From NCBI RefSeq assembly GCF_004342165.1, contig NZ_SMAL01000004.1, forward strand, positions 124,001 through 188,000: a stretch of 64,000 bases of DNA, written 5' to 3'. Below, in pieces: positions 18,007 through 27,595 of the stretch. The stretch's first letter is position 1; every line of letters starts with the position of its first letter. Under the pieces are notes generated by a model, which worked only from the letters and a program-made list of their open reading frames with translations, was not told the origin of the DNA and made no database searches. The DNA comes from Natranaerovirga pectinivora (GTDB lineage: Bacteria; Bacillota; Clostridia; Lachnospirales; DSM-24629). The position numbers and the translations under genes are program-made.

Positions 18007-18789
18007 ATCATTTTCTTTTTGATAGAAGAAAGATTTAAATGCAGAGAATTTAAAAACCTGAGGTTGTATTATTTGTTCTGTGCTTCCAACAAATAATATA
18101 CCTTCTTTTTTTAATCCTTTATTAAACTTTTTATATATCTCAATTTTTGCATCTTCTGTAAAGTATATGAGTACATTTCTACATACAATAAGATCACATT
18201 GACTAGGATATTCATCTTTTAAAAGATTATGTTGCTTAAATTCAACGCATTTCTTTATATCCTCAATTACTTGAAAAGAAGATGTCCCTACTTTTCTAAA
18301 ATACTTTTCTTTAAATTCTACTGGTAGTGCAGCTAAACTTTTCTCAGTATATAATCCTAATTGAGCTTTTGATAATACTTGCTTATCAATGTCTGTGGCT
18401 ATAATCTTAATTTGTGACAAAGGCATAAATTTAGATAATAACATTACTAAGGAATAAGGTTCATCACCTGTAGAACAAGCTGCACTCCATATTTTTACTT
18501 TTTTACCAGCTTTATTAAATAAATGTGGCAATACATAGTCTTCAAGAATTTTCCACTGCTCAGGATTTCTATAGAATTCTGATACATTAATGGTTAAGTA
18601 GTTTACAAATTCTTCGAATAAATCTTTATTGGTTTTTAATGCTTTTACATAACTAACATAATCATCATAGCTATTTTTCTTAATCAACGAATCTATTCTT
18701 CGTTTCATTTGACGTTCTTTGTAGGCATTAAGGTCTATGTTAGTTAACGCATATATTTCTTTCTTAAAGCTTTCATAATCGTTTAACAA
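18001..18789 (-). CDS. cheR: chemotaxis protein methyltransferase CheR
   Basis: A 262-residue SAM-dependent methyltransferase that methylates glutamates of chemoreceptors. The N-terminal helical CheR_N domain contains the basic stretch KERQMKRRIDSLIKKNSY. The catalytic domain has WSAACSTGDEPYSLVML (SAM site), a TDID motif and LIVCRNVLIYF. The start codon is TTG, 7 nt after AAAGGGG. It follows the ispH-S1 fusion by 18 bp rather than lying with other che genes. A chemoreceptor that could be its substrate is encoded at 34029. Confidence 0.93.
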   Translation of the reverse strand: MLNDYESFKKEIYALTNIDLNAYKERQMKRRIDSLIKKNSYDDYVSYVKALKTNKDLFEEFVNYLTINVSEFYRNPEQWKILEDYVLPHLFNKAGKKVKIWSAACSTGDEPYSLVMLLSKFMPLSQIKIIATDIDKQVLSKAQLGLYTEKSLAALPVEFKEKYFRKVGTSSFQVIEDIKKCVEFKQHNLLKDEYPSQCDLIVCRNVLIYFTEDAKIEIYKKFNKGLKKEGILFVGSTEQIIQPQVFKFSAFKSFFYQKENDL

Positions 18790-18807
18790 GTTTCTACCCC
18801 TTTAAAT

Positions 18808-20736
18808 TTAAGCTTCCGTAGTTTCAGATTGTTTTTCTTCCATTGATTTAATACTTAAGCTGATTTTTTTATCTTCTTCTTTAAAATCAATGATTTCTGC
18901 TGTAACTTCTTGACCAATTTTTAATGCATCTGATGGCTTTTCAATATGATCTTTAGATATTTGAGATACATGTAATAACGCATCTACACCCGGTTGGATT
19001 TCAACGAATGCACCAAACTCAGTCATTCTTGCAACTTTACCAGTAACTACAGTTCCTACAGCAAATTTTTCACTAGCCTTTTCCCAAGGATTTTCATTAG
19101 GAAATTTTAAGCTTAGTGAAATTTTCTTACTATCTTTATCAATATCTTTAACTAAAACTTTAACTGTTTCATCAACCTTTAAAACTTTACCTGGGTTTTG
19201 GATTCTTCCCCATGACATTTCAGATATATGAAGCAGTCCATCTGCACCACCAAGATCGATAAATGCACCAAAATCAGTTACATTTTTAACTCTACCTTCT
19301 ACGATAGCACCTTTTTCAATGGTTCCAAATAATTCTTTTTGTTTCTTTTGTCTTTCAGCTTTTAATAATTGTTTTCTACTTCCAATAATTCTTCTGCGTT
19401 TTGGATTGTATTCTATTATTTGGAATTCAATTTCTTTATTCAAATAAGATTTCAAATCACTTTCAAATTGATCTGATACCAAACTAGCAGGTATAAACAC
19501 TCTAGCTTCATCAACAATAACTACTACTCCACTAGGTAATACTTCTGCAACTTTTTCCACTAAAACTTCTTTGCTATTTGCAGCATCTTCAATTCTTTTA
19601 TATCCTTTTTCTGCTGCTAATCTTTTATAGGTTAATAGAACTTGTCCATCACCATCATTAACTTTTATTACTTTAGCTTCTAATTCATCACCTATATTAA
19701 CCAATGTTCTTAAATCTACATTAGGATAGTTTGAGAATTCTTGTCTTGTAATAATCCCATCAGACTTAAATCCAATATTTAATATTACTTCATTTTCACT
19801 TACTGCGATTACCTTTCCTTTTACTATTTTACCATTATGAATGGAAAAAAGTGATTCCTCTAATAATTTTTCAAAACTATTTTCATTATCATGATCGTTA
19901 TGTGTCATTTTAAAAATAACCTCCTCAATTATGTTATTTGGTGTTGAAGCTCCTGCTGTAATCCCAACAATATCGTCAGGCTTAAATTCTTTAAAATCAA
20001 TATCATTCACTGTTTCTATGTGATAGGTATTCTGACACTCATTTTTGCAAATTTCATAGAGCTTCTGTGTATTAGAACTATGTCTTCCACCAATTACTAT
20101 CATTTTATTTACTTTTTTAGCAATCTGCAACGCTTCACTTTGACGTTGATTTGTAGCACTACAGATTGTATTAAAAACAATTACATCATAAACCTTTTTC
20201 CTAACAATTTCAACTATTTCTTCAAATTTATTGGTATTAAATGTTGTTTGTGCAACAACACATATTTTGTTGTTTACTTCTATATCTAAATTATTAGCTT
20301 CTTCCACTGAGTTTATTACCATTGGATTAGAATAACTCCAACCCATTATTCCTGCAACTTCTGGATGATCTTTATTACCTACAATCAATATCCTATAATC
20401 TTTTTTACTATGTTCTTTAACGATTCTATGAATTCTTTTAACGAATGGACATGTTGCGTCTAAAACTTTATTAAATTTTACTTCAGCATTATTATAAACT
20501 TCCTGTGAAATACCATGGGATCTAATAATTAGTGTTCCATCAACTATTGTATGAATATCTTCTACAGATTCCATTACTTTTATACCATTTCTATTTAAAT
20601 CATCTACAACTTGTTGATTATGAATGATTGGACCTAAAGTATAAATGTTTTTTAAATTTGAGTATTCATAAGCTTTTTTTACTGCTCTATCTACACCAAA
20701 GCAAAAACCAGCACTTTTAGCTAATATAATTTTCAA
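18808..20736 (-). CDS. ispH: fused IspH (HMBPP reductase) and ribosomal protein S1
   Basis: A 642-residue two-part protein. Residues 1-280 are IspH, the last enzyme of the MEP isoprenoid pathway, with its three iron-sulfur cysteines at C12 (GFCFGVDRA), C96 (DATCPFVKR) and C192 (NTICSATNQRQ). Residues 300-642 hold four S1 RNA-binding domains as in RpsA; the last two are the most typical (VTDFGAFIDLGGADGLLHIS and MTEFGAFVEIQPGVDALLHVS). The fusion is known in Clostridia. It is continuous here with no frameshift. Its ATG overlaps the cmk stop as ATGA, implying translational coupling. Confidence 0.95.
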   Translation of the reverse strand: MKIILAKSAGFCFGVDRAVKKAYEYSNLKNIYTLGPIIHNQQVVDDLNRNGIKVMESVEDIHTIVDGTLIIRSHGISQEVYNNAEVKFNKVLDATCPFVKRIHRIVKEHSKKDYRILIVGNKDHPEVAGIMGWSYSNPMVINSVEEANNLDIEVNNKICVVAQTTFNTNKFEEIVEIVRKKVYDVIVFNTICSATNQRQSEALQIAKKVNKMIVIGGRHSSNTQKLYEICKNECQNTYHIETVNDIDFKEFKPDDIVGITAGASTPNNIIEEVIFKMTHNDHDNENSFEKLLEESLFSIHNGKIVKGKVIAVSENEVILNIGFKSDGIITRQEFSNYPNVDLRTLVNIGDELEAKVIKVNDGDGQVLLTYKRLAAEKGYKRIEDAANSKEVLVEKVAEVLPSGVVVIVDEARVFIPASLVSDQFESDLKSYLNKEIEFQIIEYNPKRRRIIGSRKQLLKAERQKKQKELFGTIEKGAIVEGRVKNVTDFGAFIDLGGADGLLHISEMSWGRIQNPGKVLKVDETVKVLVKDIDKDSKKISLSLKFPNENPWEKASEKFAVGTVVTGKVARMTEFGAFVEIQPGVDALLHVSQISKDHIEKPSDALKIGQEVTAEIIDFKEEDKKISLSIKSMEEKQSETTEA

Positions 20737-21413
20737 TCTAATTCAATCCTTTTCGTATAGATAGAAATGATTTTCTCCACTACTTCATCTATTGTCAAAT
20801 CTGAAGTATCGACTACTACTGCATCTTCAGCTTTTCGAAGTGGTGCAATCTCTCTATTCATATCTTTATTATCCCTTGCTTCGATCTCAGATTCAACTCT
20901 TTTTAAGTCAATATCTTCGCCTTTTTCAAGCAATTCAGTCCAACGTCTTTTAGCTCTTTCAAAAATACTAGCTGTAAGATAGATTTTTAAGTCTGCATTA
21001 GGCAAAACATATGTCCCTATATCTCGCCCATCCATTATTACATTTCCTTCTTCAGAAAGCTTTCTTTGAAGTTCTACTAGTTTTAATCGAACAGGTTTGT
21101 ATATGGAGATAACCGATGCCATTTGCCCTGCCTCAGATGTTCTAATTAAGCTATTAACATTTTCTCCATTTAAAATAACTTGTTGTTCGCCATTAATATA
21201 TTGTATCTTTATATCAATGTTAGAACAAGTATTATATATAGTATTTTCATCATTTAAATCAATTTTAAGGCGACAGAATTCAAGGCCCATTGCTCTATAC
21301 ATAGCTCCTGTATCTATATAAGTATAATTTAGTTTATTGGCTATTTTTTTTGCAATTGTACTTTTCCCTGCTCCCGCTGGCCCATCTATGGCTATACTTT
21401 TATATAATTTCAT
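20733..21413 (-). CDS. cmk: cytidylate kinase
   Basis: A 226-residue NMP kinase that phosphorylates CMP and dCMP. The P-loop is DGPAGAGKSTIAKKIA at residues 10-25. YIDTGAMYRA follows, then MDGRDIGTYVLP near 130 and ARDNKDMNREIAPL near 180, all typical of Cmk. In many Firmicutes cmk precedes the S1 gene; here it overlaps the ispH-S1 fusion by 4 nt. A promoter lies in the short gap and the end of aroH. Confidence 0.96.
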   Translation of the reverse strand: MKLYKSIAIDGPAGAGKSTIAKKIANKLNYTYIDTGAMYRAMGLEFCRLKIDLNDENTIYNTCSNIDIKIQYINGEQQVILNGENVNSLIRTSEAGQMASVISIYKPVRLKLVELQRKLSEEGNVIMDGRDIGTYVLPNADLKIYLTASIFERAKRRWTELLEKGEDIDLKRVESEIEARDNKDMNREIAPLRKAEDAVVVDTSDLTIDEVVEKIISIYTKRIELD

Positions 21414-21439
21414 CTTTTGCCTCCAAGTTGACTCATTTA

Positions 21440-21469
21440 ATTATATGTATTTTTACATTTATTTGTCAA
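21440..21469 (-). promoter_or_regulatory. sigma-A type promoter of cmk
   Basis: On minus, TTGACA (21464-21469), 18-bp spacer, TATAAT (21440-21445), about 30 bp before the cmk start. The -35 lies inside the last codons of aroH. Confidence 0.75.
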
Positions 21470-21824
21470 CATCTGCAATATCTGGTCTTAATTTTATTGC
21501 CTCTTTTAAGTAAATATGTTTTATATTTTTTTTAGGTAGATTTGTATTACAGTGGACTAAAACTCTAATACATTTTTCAAGACTACCTATTACATCCATT
21601 TCTTGAACACAAAATAATGGGGTTTCTGTAATGCCCATTTCTCTAGCAGCTACTGCAGGGTACTGACTATCTAAATCTTTTGTAGCAGAAAATAATATTG
21701 AAACCATATCATCTTGTTGAATATTGTTTTCTGCAATGATCATTTTTATAAGTTCTTTTGTGCATTCATTTATATCTTTTTTTGTATTATTATCAACTGT
21801 AATTGCGCCTCTAATTCCAATCAT
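21459..21824 (-). CDS. aroH: chorismate mutase, AroH class
   Basis: A 121-residue monofunctional chorismate mutase that converts chorismate to prephenate. The AroH fold is recognised from IRGAITVDNNT (active-site Arg near residue 5), SATKDLDSQYPAVAAREMG and the conserved Arg in CIRVLVH near residue 87. It is the last gene of an rpiR-HI0933-aroH group, starting 18 bp after the flavoprotein gene. Its 3' end carries the cmk -35 box. Confidence 0.93.
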   Translation of the reverse strand: MIGIRGAITVDNNTKKDINECTKELIKMIIAENNIQQDDMVSILFSATKDLDSQYPAVAAREMGITETPLFCVQEMDVIGSLEKCIRVLVHCNTNLPKKNIKHIYLKEAIKLRPDIADVDK

Positions 21825-21842
21825 CTAATCACCTATTCTTAT

Positions 21843-23069
21843 TTAGTTAATACTTAATCCAGCCAAATATCCAGTTGACCAAGCAATCTGTAGATTAAAA
21901 CCCCCGGTCAAAGCATCTAAGTCTAGTACTTCACCAACAAAATAAACTCCAGATACTAATTTGGATTCCATGGTGTGGGGATCTATGTCTTTTACATCAA
22001 TGCCACCATAAGTAATAATAGCCTCATTATAACCTCTTAAATCAATAATATGACAGGTTAATGCTTTTAAGGTTTTTACTAAATTATTTCTTTCTTCCTT
22101 TGTAATTTCAGATATTTTCTTGTCTTCAGGAATATTAGAAAGCTTAATAATCACTGGTATTAATTTTTTAGGTAGCAAATCGTCTAAAGTATTCTTAAAT
22201 TGTTTTTTTTGATATTTATCAAAATCTTTTAAAATACGTTTGTCTAATTCATTTTCATTTAATCCAGGCTTTAAATCTATGGATAAGGTTATATTCTTAT
22301 TAAATTTAGGGAGTATAAATCTACTTGCACTTAGAATTATTGGACCAGATACACCAAAATGTGTAAATAGCATTTCCCCAAAATCTTCATAAAGTTTATT
22401 ATCTCCGTCATTAATGGTAATCTTCACATTTTTTAATGATAGCCCTTGTAAGTCCTTGATCCAATTTTCTTTTGTAACTAAAGGTACTAAAGATGGAGAT
22501 GTTTTTGTAATATAATGTCCCATAGTTTTAGCAAATTTAAAACCATCACCTGTAGAACCTGTAGGCGCATATGACAAACCACCTGTCCCTATTATAACCG
22601 CATCACCATATATGGTAGTGTTGTTTTTAAGACAAATGCCTTTAAACCTATTTTTCTCTTGAATGATAGAAATAACCTCACTATCTAGTAATATTTCTAC
22701 ACCCAGTTTATTTAATTCTTTTTCCAATACTTTTATAACATCAGATGATTTATCGGACTCTGGAAAAACTCTATTACCTCTTTCCACTTTAGTCTTTAAA
22801 CCTAATTCATTAAAAAATTGAATGGTAGCATCATTTGAAAATGTATAAAAAGCACTGTATAAAAACTTTGAATTGGTAATAACTTGTCCAAACAAATGGT
22901 CCATATCACAATCATTGGTAATATTACATCGACCTTTGCCTGTAATAAAAAGCTTTTTCCCTAATTTATTATTCTTTTCACATAGTACAACCCTATGTCC
23001 ATTACGTGCAGCTATTATGGCAGATACCATTCCAGCAGGTCCACCACCAACAACTATAACTTTTTTCAT
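21843..23069 (-). CDS. HI0933-family NAD(P)/FAD-dependent oxidoreductase
   Basis: A 408-residue flavoprotein. The FAD dinucleotide fold is VVGGGPAGMVSAIIAARNG at residues 4-23, followed by the family hallmark KLFITGKGRCNITN. IIGTGGLSYAPTGSTGDG lies near residue 160. The C-terminal LTGGFNLQIAWSTGYLAG is the second FAD contact. The family (YhiN/HI0933, BaiN-related) has no firmly assigned physiological reaction in most organisms. It starts 11 bp after the regulator gene and probably shares its transcript. Confidence 0.88.
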   Translation of the reverse strand: MKKVIVVGGGPAGMVSAIIAARNGHRVVLCEKNNKLGKKLFITGKGRCNITNDCDMDHLFGQVITNSKFLYSAFYTFSNDATIQFFNELGLKTKVERGNRVFPESDKSSDVIKVLEKELNKLGVEILLDSEVISIIQEKNRFKGICLKNNTTIYGDAVIIGTGGLSYAPTGSTGDGFKFAKTMGHYITKTSPSLVPLVTKENWIKDLQGLSLKNVKITINDGDNKLYEDFGEMLFTHFGVSGPIILSASRFILPKFNKNITLSIDLKPGLNENELDKRILKDFDKYQKKQFKNTLDDLLPKKLIPVIIKLSNIPEDKKISEITKEERNNLVKTLKALTCHIIDLRGYNEAIITYGGIDVKDIDPHTMESKLVSGVYFVGEVLDLDALTGGFNLQIAWSTGYLAGLSIN

Positions 23070-23080
23070 TCTATTAACTC

Positions 23081-24004
23081 CTAGTCCTGATTATTAGGTT
23101 TTTGTCTATTGAGATCATAATTAATATTGATATTAATGTCATCATCATTTTTATCGTATACTTGATACTCTTCCCAAATTGATTCTAAACTTTGCAAAGT
23201 ATTAATAAGTTCTTTTTGTTTTTTCATACACAATGCCACAATAAGGGCATTTATAACACTTAATGGTGCCACTAATGAATCAACGAAAGAAGCCATATCA
23301 CTTCTTGCAAGCAAGCTTAAATTTGCATAAGGAATCATTGGAGATAATGAACTATCTGTTATTGTAATTACATTTGCATCTCTAGATCTAGCAAATTCCA
23401 TAGCTTTTAAAGTACGTTTTGAATATCTTGGAAAACTAATACCAATAACAACATCTTCTGGCCCCATACGATAAATTTGCTCAAACATCTCACTAACACT
23501 ATTCGTATGTATTAACTTTACATTATCAAATATTAAATTAAAATAAAAACCTAAAAAACTAGCTAAGGCAGCACTACTTCTAACACCAAGTATATATATT
23601 TTCCTTGCTGATAAAATCATATCTACTGCTTGGTCAAAAGTTTCTGCATTAATGTCTTCTAATGTGTATCTGATTTTTTCTGCATCTGATTGGAGTACTG
23701 ATTTTAGAATATGTTGTTTGTTTATTCGATCAGATGCAACTTCCATTCTTTGAATGGATGTCAATTTATTTTTAACCAATTCTTCTAATGCTCTTTGTAA
23801 TTTTGGATACCCGTCATAACCTAATTCATTAGCAAATCTAACTACTGTTGACTCACTAACACCTACAATTTTACCAAGTTTTGCGGCAGTTAAAAATACC
23901 GCTTTTTCATAATGTTTTATGATATAATTTGCTAATAATCTTTGTCCCTTACTAAGTTTAGGATAATTTTCATTAATACGCTTTATTAAATCATTTTGAT
24001 TCAT
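23081..24004 (-). CDS. RpiR/MurR-family transcriptional regulator
   Basis: A 307-residue regulator. The N-terminal helix-turn-helix domain (residues 1-77) contains LGKIVGVSESTVVRFANELGY. The SIS sugar-phosphate-binding domain (about 120-260) contains IYILGVRSSAALASFLGFY and GISFPRYSKRTLKAMEFA. Family members sense phosphosugars and control nearby catabolic genes. No sugar gene adjoins here, so the ligand and targets are unknown. An Asn/Asp-rich tail of about 30 residues follows the SIS domain. Confidence 0.9.
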   Translation of the reverse strand: MNQNDLIKRINENYPKLSKGQRLLANYIIKHYEKAVFLTAAKLGKIVGVSESTVVRFANELGYDGYPKLQRALEELVKNKLTSIQRMEVASDRINKQHILKSVLQSDAEKIRYTLEDINAETFDQAVDMILSARKIYILGVRSSAALASFLGFYFNLIFDNVKLIHTNSVSEMFEQIYRMGPEDVVIGISFPRYSKRTLKAMEFARSRDANVITITDSSLSPMIPYANLSLLARSDMASFVDSLVAPLSVINALIVALCMKKQKELINTLQSLESIWEEYQVYDKNDDDINININYDLNRQKPNNQD

Positions 24005-24268
24005 CTTATCTCACCATTCGTCTTATTATAGTTAATGTATTTTTTTTATTAAACATCTATTTTATATAATTTTCAACATGTTTTCAAAAAGAAATTTGTC
24101 TAAATATATAATCTAAATAATTATATCACAAATGAAGGATTTTTTGCAAAGAATTTCATTATATATTATTATAAATTTATTAATCTAATGGTTATGTTTT
24201 AATCCTTTACATTGAATACCATACACTAAATAATCAAAATAATGCTAAGATAAGAGTATAAAGTTATT

Positions 24269-24307
24269 ATGACACCCTGATAAAAGTTCATTTATCCAGG
24301 GTGTCAT
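24269..24307. terminator. strong hairpin, likely terminator
   Basis: 11-bp arms ATGACACCCTG and CAGGGTGTCAT, extended by ATAAA/TTTAT with one bulged base. T5 follows on plus, and a less T-rich flank on minus. Confidence 0.6.
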
Positions 24308-24312
24308 TTTTA

Positions 24313-24348
24313 TTACTTTATAGGAAAGTTCTATTTCCTATAAAGTAA
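24313..24348. terminator. perfect 15-bp hairpin, likely terminator of the decarboxylase operon
   Basis: Arms TTACTTTATAGGAAA and TTTCCTATAAAGTAA around a 6-nt loop. In the minus direction the next bases are TAAAAATG, so it lacks a T run. It adjoins the previous hairpin. Confidence 0.5.
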
Positions 24349-24537
24349 CACTATTGATTAAATGCGCGGCATTTTTCTAGCACAGTTAGAAAAAGCTTGA
24401 TGCGCAAGAACAAAATGACTTCGAATAAGCAACTAATAAATGTTTTTGAGAGTGACGAAGTCACTTTTTTCTATACTAGGATAATGCTAGATTCTCCGTA
24501 CATAAAAAATTTTTATTAAAAGTGCAATATTTTATCC

Positions 24538-25950
24538 TTATACTGGATATGCTTTGCTGTTAATGTCTGTTACTTGTGGATCTATTTTTGTTTTTTGAGC
24601 TTGTCTATACTTGAAAAATTCCTCTGCCACTTGTGGGAATAAAGCATATGATAATATATCTTCATCTTGTTCTTTGTATTGTTTCATTTCTTCTTCGATT
24701 TTCTTTAATTCTGGTTGAATTAAATCAGCAGGTCTACAAATGATTGGTTCTTCATTACCTATGATTTTTTTTCTAATTTCATCACTTATAGATACTGGTG
24801 TTTTACCATATTCACCTCTAACCACAGCTTTAGATTCTTTTGTAACCATTTTATAACGTTCCCCACCTAGTACATTAAGAACTGCCTGTGTCCCTACAAT
24901 TTGACTTGAAGGGGTTACTAGAGGTGGATACCCAAAATCTGCACGTACTCTTGGTATTTCTTTTAAAACTTCTTGGAATTTATCTTCAGCTTTTTGTTCT
25001 TTTAGCTGAGATACTAAATTAGATAACATACCACCTGGTACTTGGTACAATAATGTTTTAATATCAACACCTAATACTTTTGGATTAAGTAAGCCTGATT
25101 CTATAGCTTCTTCTCTTAAAGGTCTAAAATAATCTGCTATTTCTGCTAACAAATTCTGGTCAAATCCTGTATCAAAACTTGTTCCTTTAAGGGTTTCCAC
25201 CATAACTTCTGTAGCTGGCTGAGCGGTACCCATAGCAAAGGCTGAAATAGCTGTATCAATAATATCTACACCTGCTTCAATCGCCTTTAGATAGGCCATC
25301 CCAGCAACACCACTAGTGTAATGACTATGAATACAAATTGGAACTTTAACAGCGCTTTTTAATGCTTTAACAATTTCTTCCGCTGCATATGGTACAAGTA
25401 GCCCTGCCATATCTTTAATACATATAGAGTCTGCCCCCATATCTTCTAGTTGTTTTGATAATTTCACATAATAATCTAAAGTGTGGACTTCACTTAGTGT
25501 ATAAGAAATAGCAACTTGAGCGTGACCACCCTCTTTTTTTGTTGCATTAACAGCTGTTTTTAAGTTACGAATATCATTAAGGGCATCAAAAGTCCTAATA
25601 ATATCCATACCATTTGCAACTGTTTTTTGAACAAAGTACTCAACTACATCATCTGCATAGTGACGATATCCTAATAAGTTTTGACCTCTAAGTAGCATCT
25701 GTAGTTTTGTATTTTTAAAACCATCTTTTAGTTTTCTAAGGCGCTCCCAAGGATCTTCTTTTAAAAACCTTAAACAAGAGTCAAATGTAGCCCCACCCCA
25801 ACATTCTACTGAGTGATAACCTACTTGATCTAATTTCTCTATTATAGGCAACATTTCATCTGTTGTCATTCTTGTAGCAATTAGAGATTGATGGGCATCT
25901 CTTAATATGGTATCCGTTATTTTAACGGGCTTTTTAATTATTTCTGCCAT
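24538..25950 (-). CDS. oadA: oxaloacetate decarboxylase alpha / 5S-type carboxyltransferase subunit
   Basis: A 470-residue carboxyltransferase of the PycB/OadA type. It shows ITDTILRDAHQSLIATRM at the N-terminus, a metal-binding IHSHYTSGVAGMAYL near residue 210 and the reactive Lys in SICIKDMAGLL near residue 180. It ends without the C-terminal biotin domain that many OadA proteins carry; biotin is supplied by the separate 123-residue carrier at 27183. Pyruvate or oxaloacetate is the expected substrate. I chose the ATG at 25950 because AGGAGGAAGAAAA precedes it. Last gene of the operon. Confidence 0.9.
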   Translation of the reverse strand: MAEIIKKPVKITDTILRDAHQSLIATRMTTDEMLPIIEKLDQVGYHSVECWGGATFDSCLRFLKEDPWERLRKLKDGFKNTKLQMLLRGQNLLGYRHYADDVVEYFVQKTVANGMDIIRTFDALNDIRNLKTAVNATKKEGGHAQVAISYTLSEVHTLDYYVKLSKQLEDMGADSICIKDMAGLLVPYAAEEIVKALKSAVKVPICIHSHYTSGVAGMAYLKAIEAGVDIIDTAISAFAMGTAQPATEVMVETLKGTSFDTGFDQNLLAEIADYFRPLREEAIESGLLNPKVLGVDIKTLLYQVPGGMLSNLVSQLKEQKAEDKFQEVLKEIPRVRADFGYPPLVTPSSQIVGTQAVLNVLGGERYKMVTKESKAVVRGEYGKTPVSISDEIRKKIIGNEEPIICRPADLIQPELKKIEEEMKQYKEQDEDILSYALFPQVAEEFFKYRQAQKTKIDPQVTDINSKAYPV

Positions 25951-25982
25951 TTTTCTTCCTCCTTCCAATTAAATCTACTAAT

Positions 25983-27140
25983 TTATCCAAATATTGCTAA
26001 AAATGCTCCTGCTGCAACTGCTGAACCGATAACGCCTGCTACGTTAGGTCCCATTGCATGCATTAATAAGAAATTATTTGGATTTTCATCTCTACCAACT
26101 TTTTGCACAATCCTTGCTGCCATAGGTACAGCAGAAACCCCTGCCGCCCCAATCAGTGGATTTACTTTTCCACCTGAAAGCTTGCACATAACTTTTCCAA
26201 ATAGAACACCCGCTGCTGTCCCAATACAAAATGCAACTAACCCTAAAGCAATGATTGCTAATGTGGTTGTATTTAAGAAGTTCTCTGCTAAAGCTGAAGC
26301 CCCAACGGATAACCCTAAAAAGATAACAATAATATACATAAGGGCATTAGAAGCCGTATCAACTAAGTTTCTAACAACGCCTGATTCTTTTAACAAGTTC
26401 CCAAACATTAACATCCCAACTAATGGTGCAGTCTCTGGTAAAACTAATATTACAAGTATTGCAACAATGATTGGAAATAATATCTTTTCTAACTTTGACA
26501 CTGGTCTTAATTGTTCCATTTGAATAGCCCGTTCTTCTTTAGTAGTAAACAGCTTCATTATTGGTGGCTGAATAATAGGGACCATTGCCATATAAGAATA
26601 AGCTGCAACTGCAATTGGAGATAAAAACTCTGGTGCCAAACGGGTAGCTATATAAATAGCTGTAGGGCCATCGGCTCCTCCTATGATCCCAATGGCTGCT
26701 GCTACTTCCTTTGTAATATCTTCTAAACCAGGGATATAAGTCCCTAAAAATACTGCTGATATAAATGCAAAAAAGATACCAAATTGTGCTGCCGCTCCAA
26801 GCAAGAAACTTTTTGGATTGGCTAGTAAAGGTCCAAAATCCGTTAATGCACCAACACCAACAAATATTAATGGTGGGAATATTCCCAGTTTATTACCTTG
26901 TGATAAATAATATAATAAACCGCCTATATTTTCACCTTCAGGTGGGGCATATATTCCCGGGAATAAGTTAACTAATAACATACCAAATGCTATAGGAATT
27001 AATAACAATGGCTCATATTCTTTTTTTATTGCTAAATATAATAAAATCAATGAAACAATGATCATAATGACATTGTTTAATTCAAGGATATTAAAAGCAC
27101 TTTGTAAATACAATTGATTTAAAATTTTAAATATATCCAT
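25983..27140 (-). CDS. oadB: Na+-translocating decarboxylase beta subunit
   Basis: A 385-residue integral membrane protein with about 9-11 hydrophobic helices. It has the OadB/GcdB/MmdB hallmarks [17 protein letters not shown] near residue 155 and [16 protein letters not shown] near 345. This subunit decarboxylates carboxybiotin and exports Na+ across the cytoplasmic membrane. The start ATG is about 13 nt from AGGGAGGT, a long spacing that may lower its translation relative to its neighbours. It lies between the biotin carrier and oadA. Confidence 0.95.
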   Translation of the reverse strand: MDIFKILNQLYLQSAFNILELNNVIMIIVSLILLYLAIKKEYEPLLLIPIAFGMLLVNLFPGIYAPPEGENIGGLLYYLSQGNKLGIFPPLIFVGVGALTDFGPLLANPKSFLLGAAAQFGIFFAFISAVFLGTYIPGLEDITKEVAAAIGIIGGADGPTAIYIATRLAPEFLSPIAVAAYSYMAMVPIIQPPIMKLFTTKEERAIQMEQLRPVSKLEKILFPIIVAILVILVLPETAPLVGMLMFGNLLKESGVVRNLVDTASNALMYIIVIFLGLSVGASALAENFLNTTTLAIIALGLVAFCIGTAAGVLFGKVMCKLSGGKVNPLIGAAGVSAVPMAARIVQKVGRDENPNNFLLMHAMGPNVAGVIGSAVAAGAFLAIFG

Positions 27141-27182
27141 TTGTTCAATCTTACCTCCCTCTATCGTTTAGGGGTTTTTTTA

Positions 27183-27554
27183 TTAGTTTAATGTAACGAT
27201 AATATCCCCAGACTCAATGGCTTGACCTTTGTTGACATTTATACTGGCAACAGTTCCACTTTCAGATGCAACAACTTCGTTTTCCATCTTCATAGCCTCT
27301 AATATTGCTACAACATCACCTTTATTCACTTGTTGGCCTTGAGATACTTTTACATCTATAATTTTCCCTGGCATTGGTGCAATTACTTTAACGCCTCCTG
27401 CTGAAGCAGGTGCTGACGGAGCTTTTGGTGCTGCCTGAGCTATTTGTTGTACTGGTGCCGATGGTGCGGATACTACTGAAGATGCTCCTGTGCCTATTTC
27501 TTCCACATCTACTTCGTATGTATTGCCATTAACTGTAACTCTGAATTTTTTCAT
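27183..27554 (-). CDS. biotin carboxyl carrier protein of the decarboxylase
   Basis: A 123-residue protein. An N-terminal strand region (1-22) is followed by an Ala/Pro-rich flexible linker (about 24-54). The C-terminal biotinyl domain has the biotinylated Lys in EAMKMEN at K89. This layout matches the 1.3S subunit of transcarboxylase and GcdC/MmdC carriers. It should shuttle the carboxyl group between the carboxyltransferases encoded on both sides and the OadB pump. Confidence 0.95.
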   Translation of the reverse strand: MKKFRVTVNGNTYEVDVEEIGTGASSVVSAPSAPVQQIAQAAPKAPSAPASAGGVKVIAPMPGKIIDVKVSQGQQVNKGDVVAILEAMKMENEVVASESGTVASINVNKGQAIESGDIIVTLN

Positions 27555-27595
27555 ATCTATAGTCCTCCTATAATCTCATAATTTTATACATATTT

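Larger units (their letters stand above)
24005..24537. other. 533-bp intergenic region with a stack of inverted repeats
   Basis: Lies between the RpiR gene (left) and the decarboxylase operon end (right), both minus. The right half carries four hairpins: 24269-24307, 24313-24348, 24372-24394 (TTTTTCTA/TAGAAAAA) and 24416-24463 (TGACTTCG/CGAAGTCA, with an inner GTGAC-GAA-GTCAC followed by T6 on plus). The left half is plain AT-rich sequence that should hold the rpiR promoter. No ORF is convincing. Confidence 0.55.
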
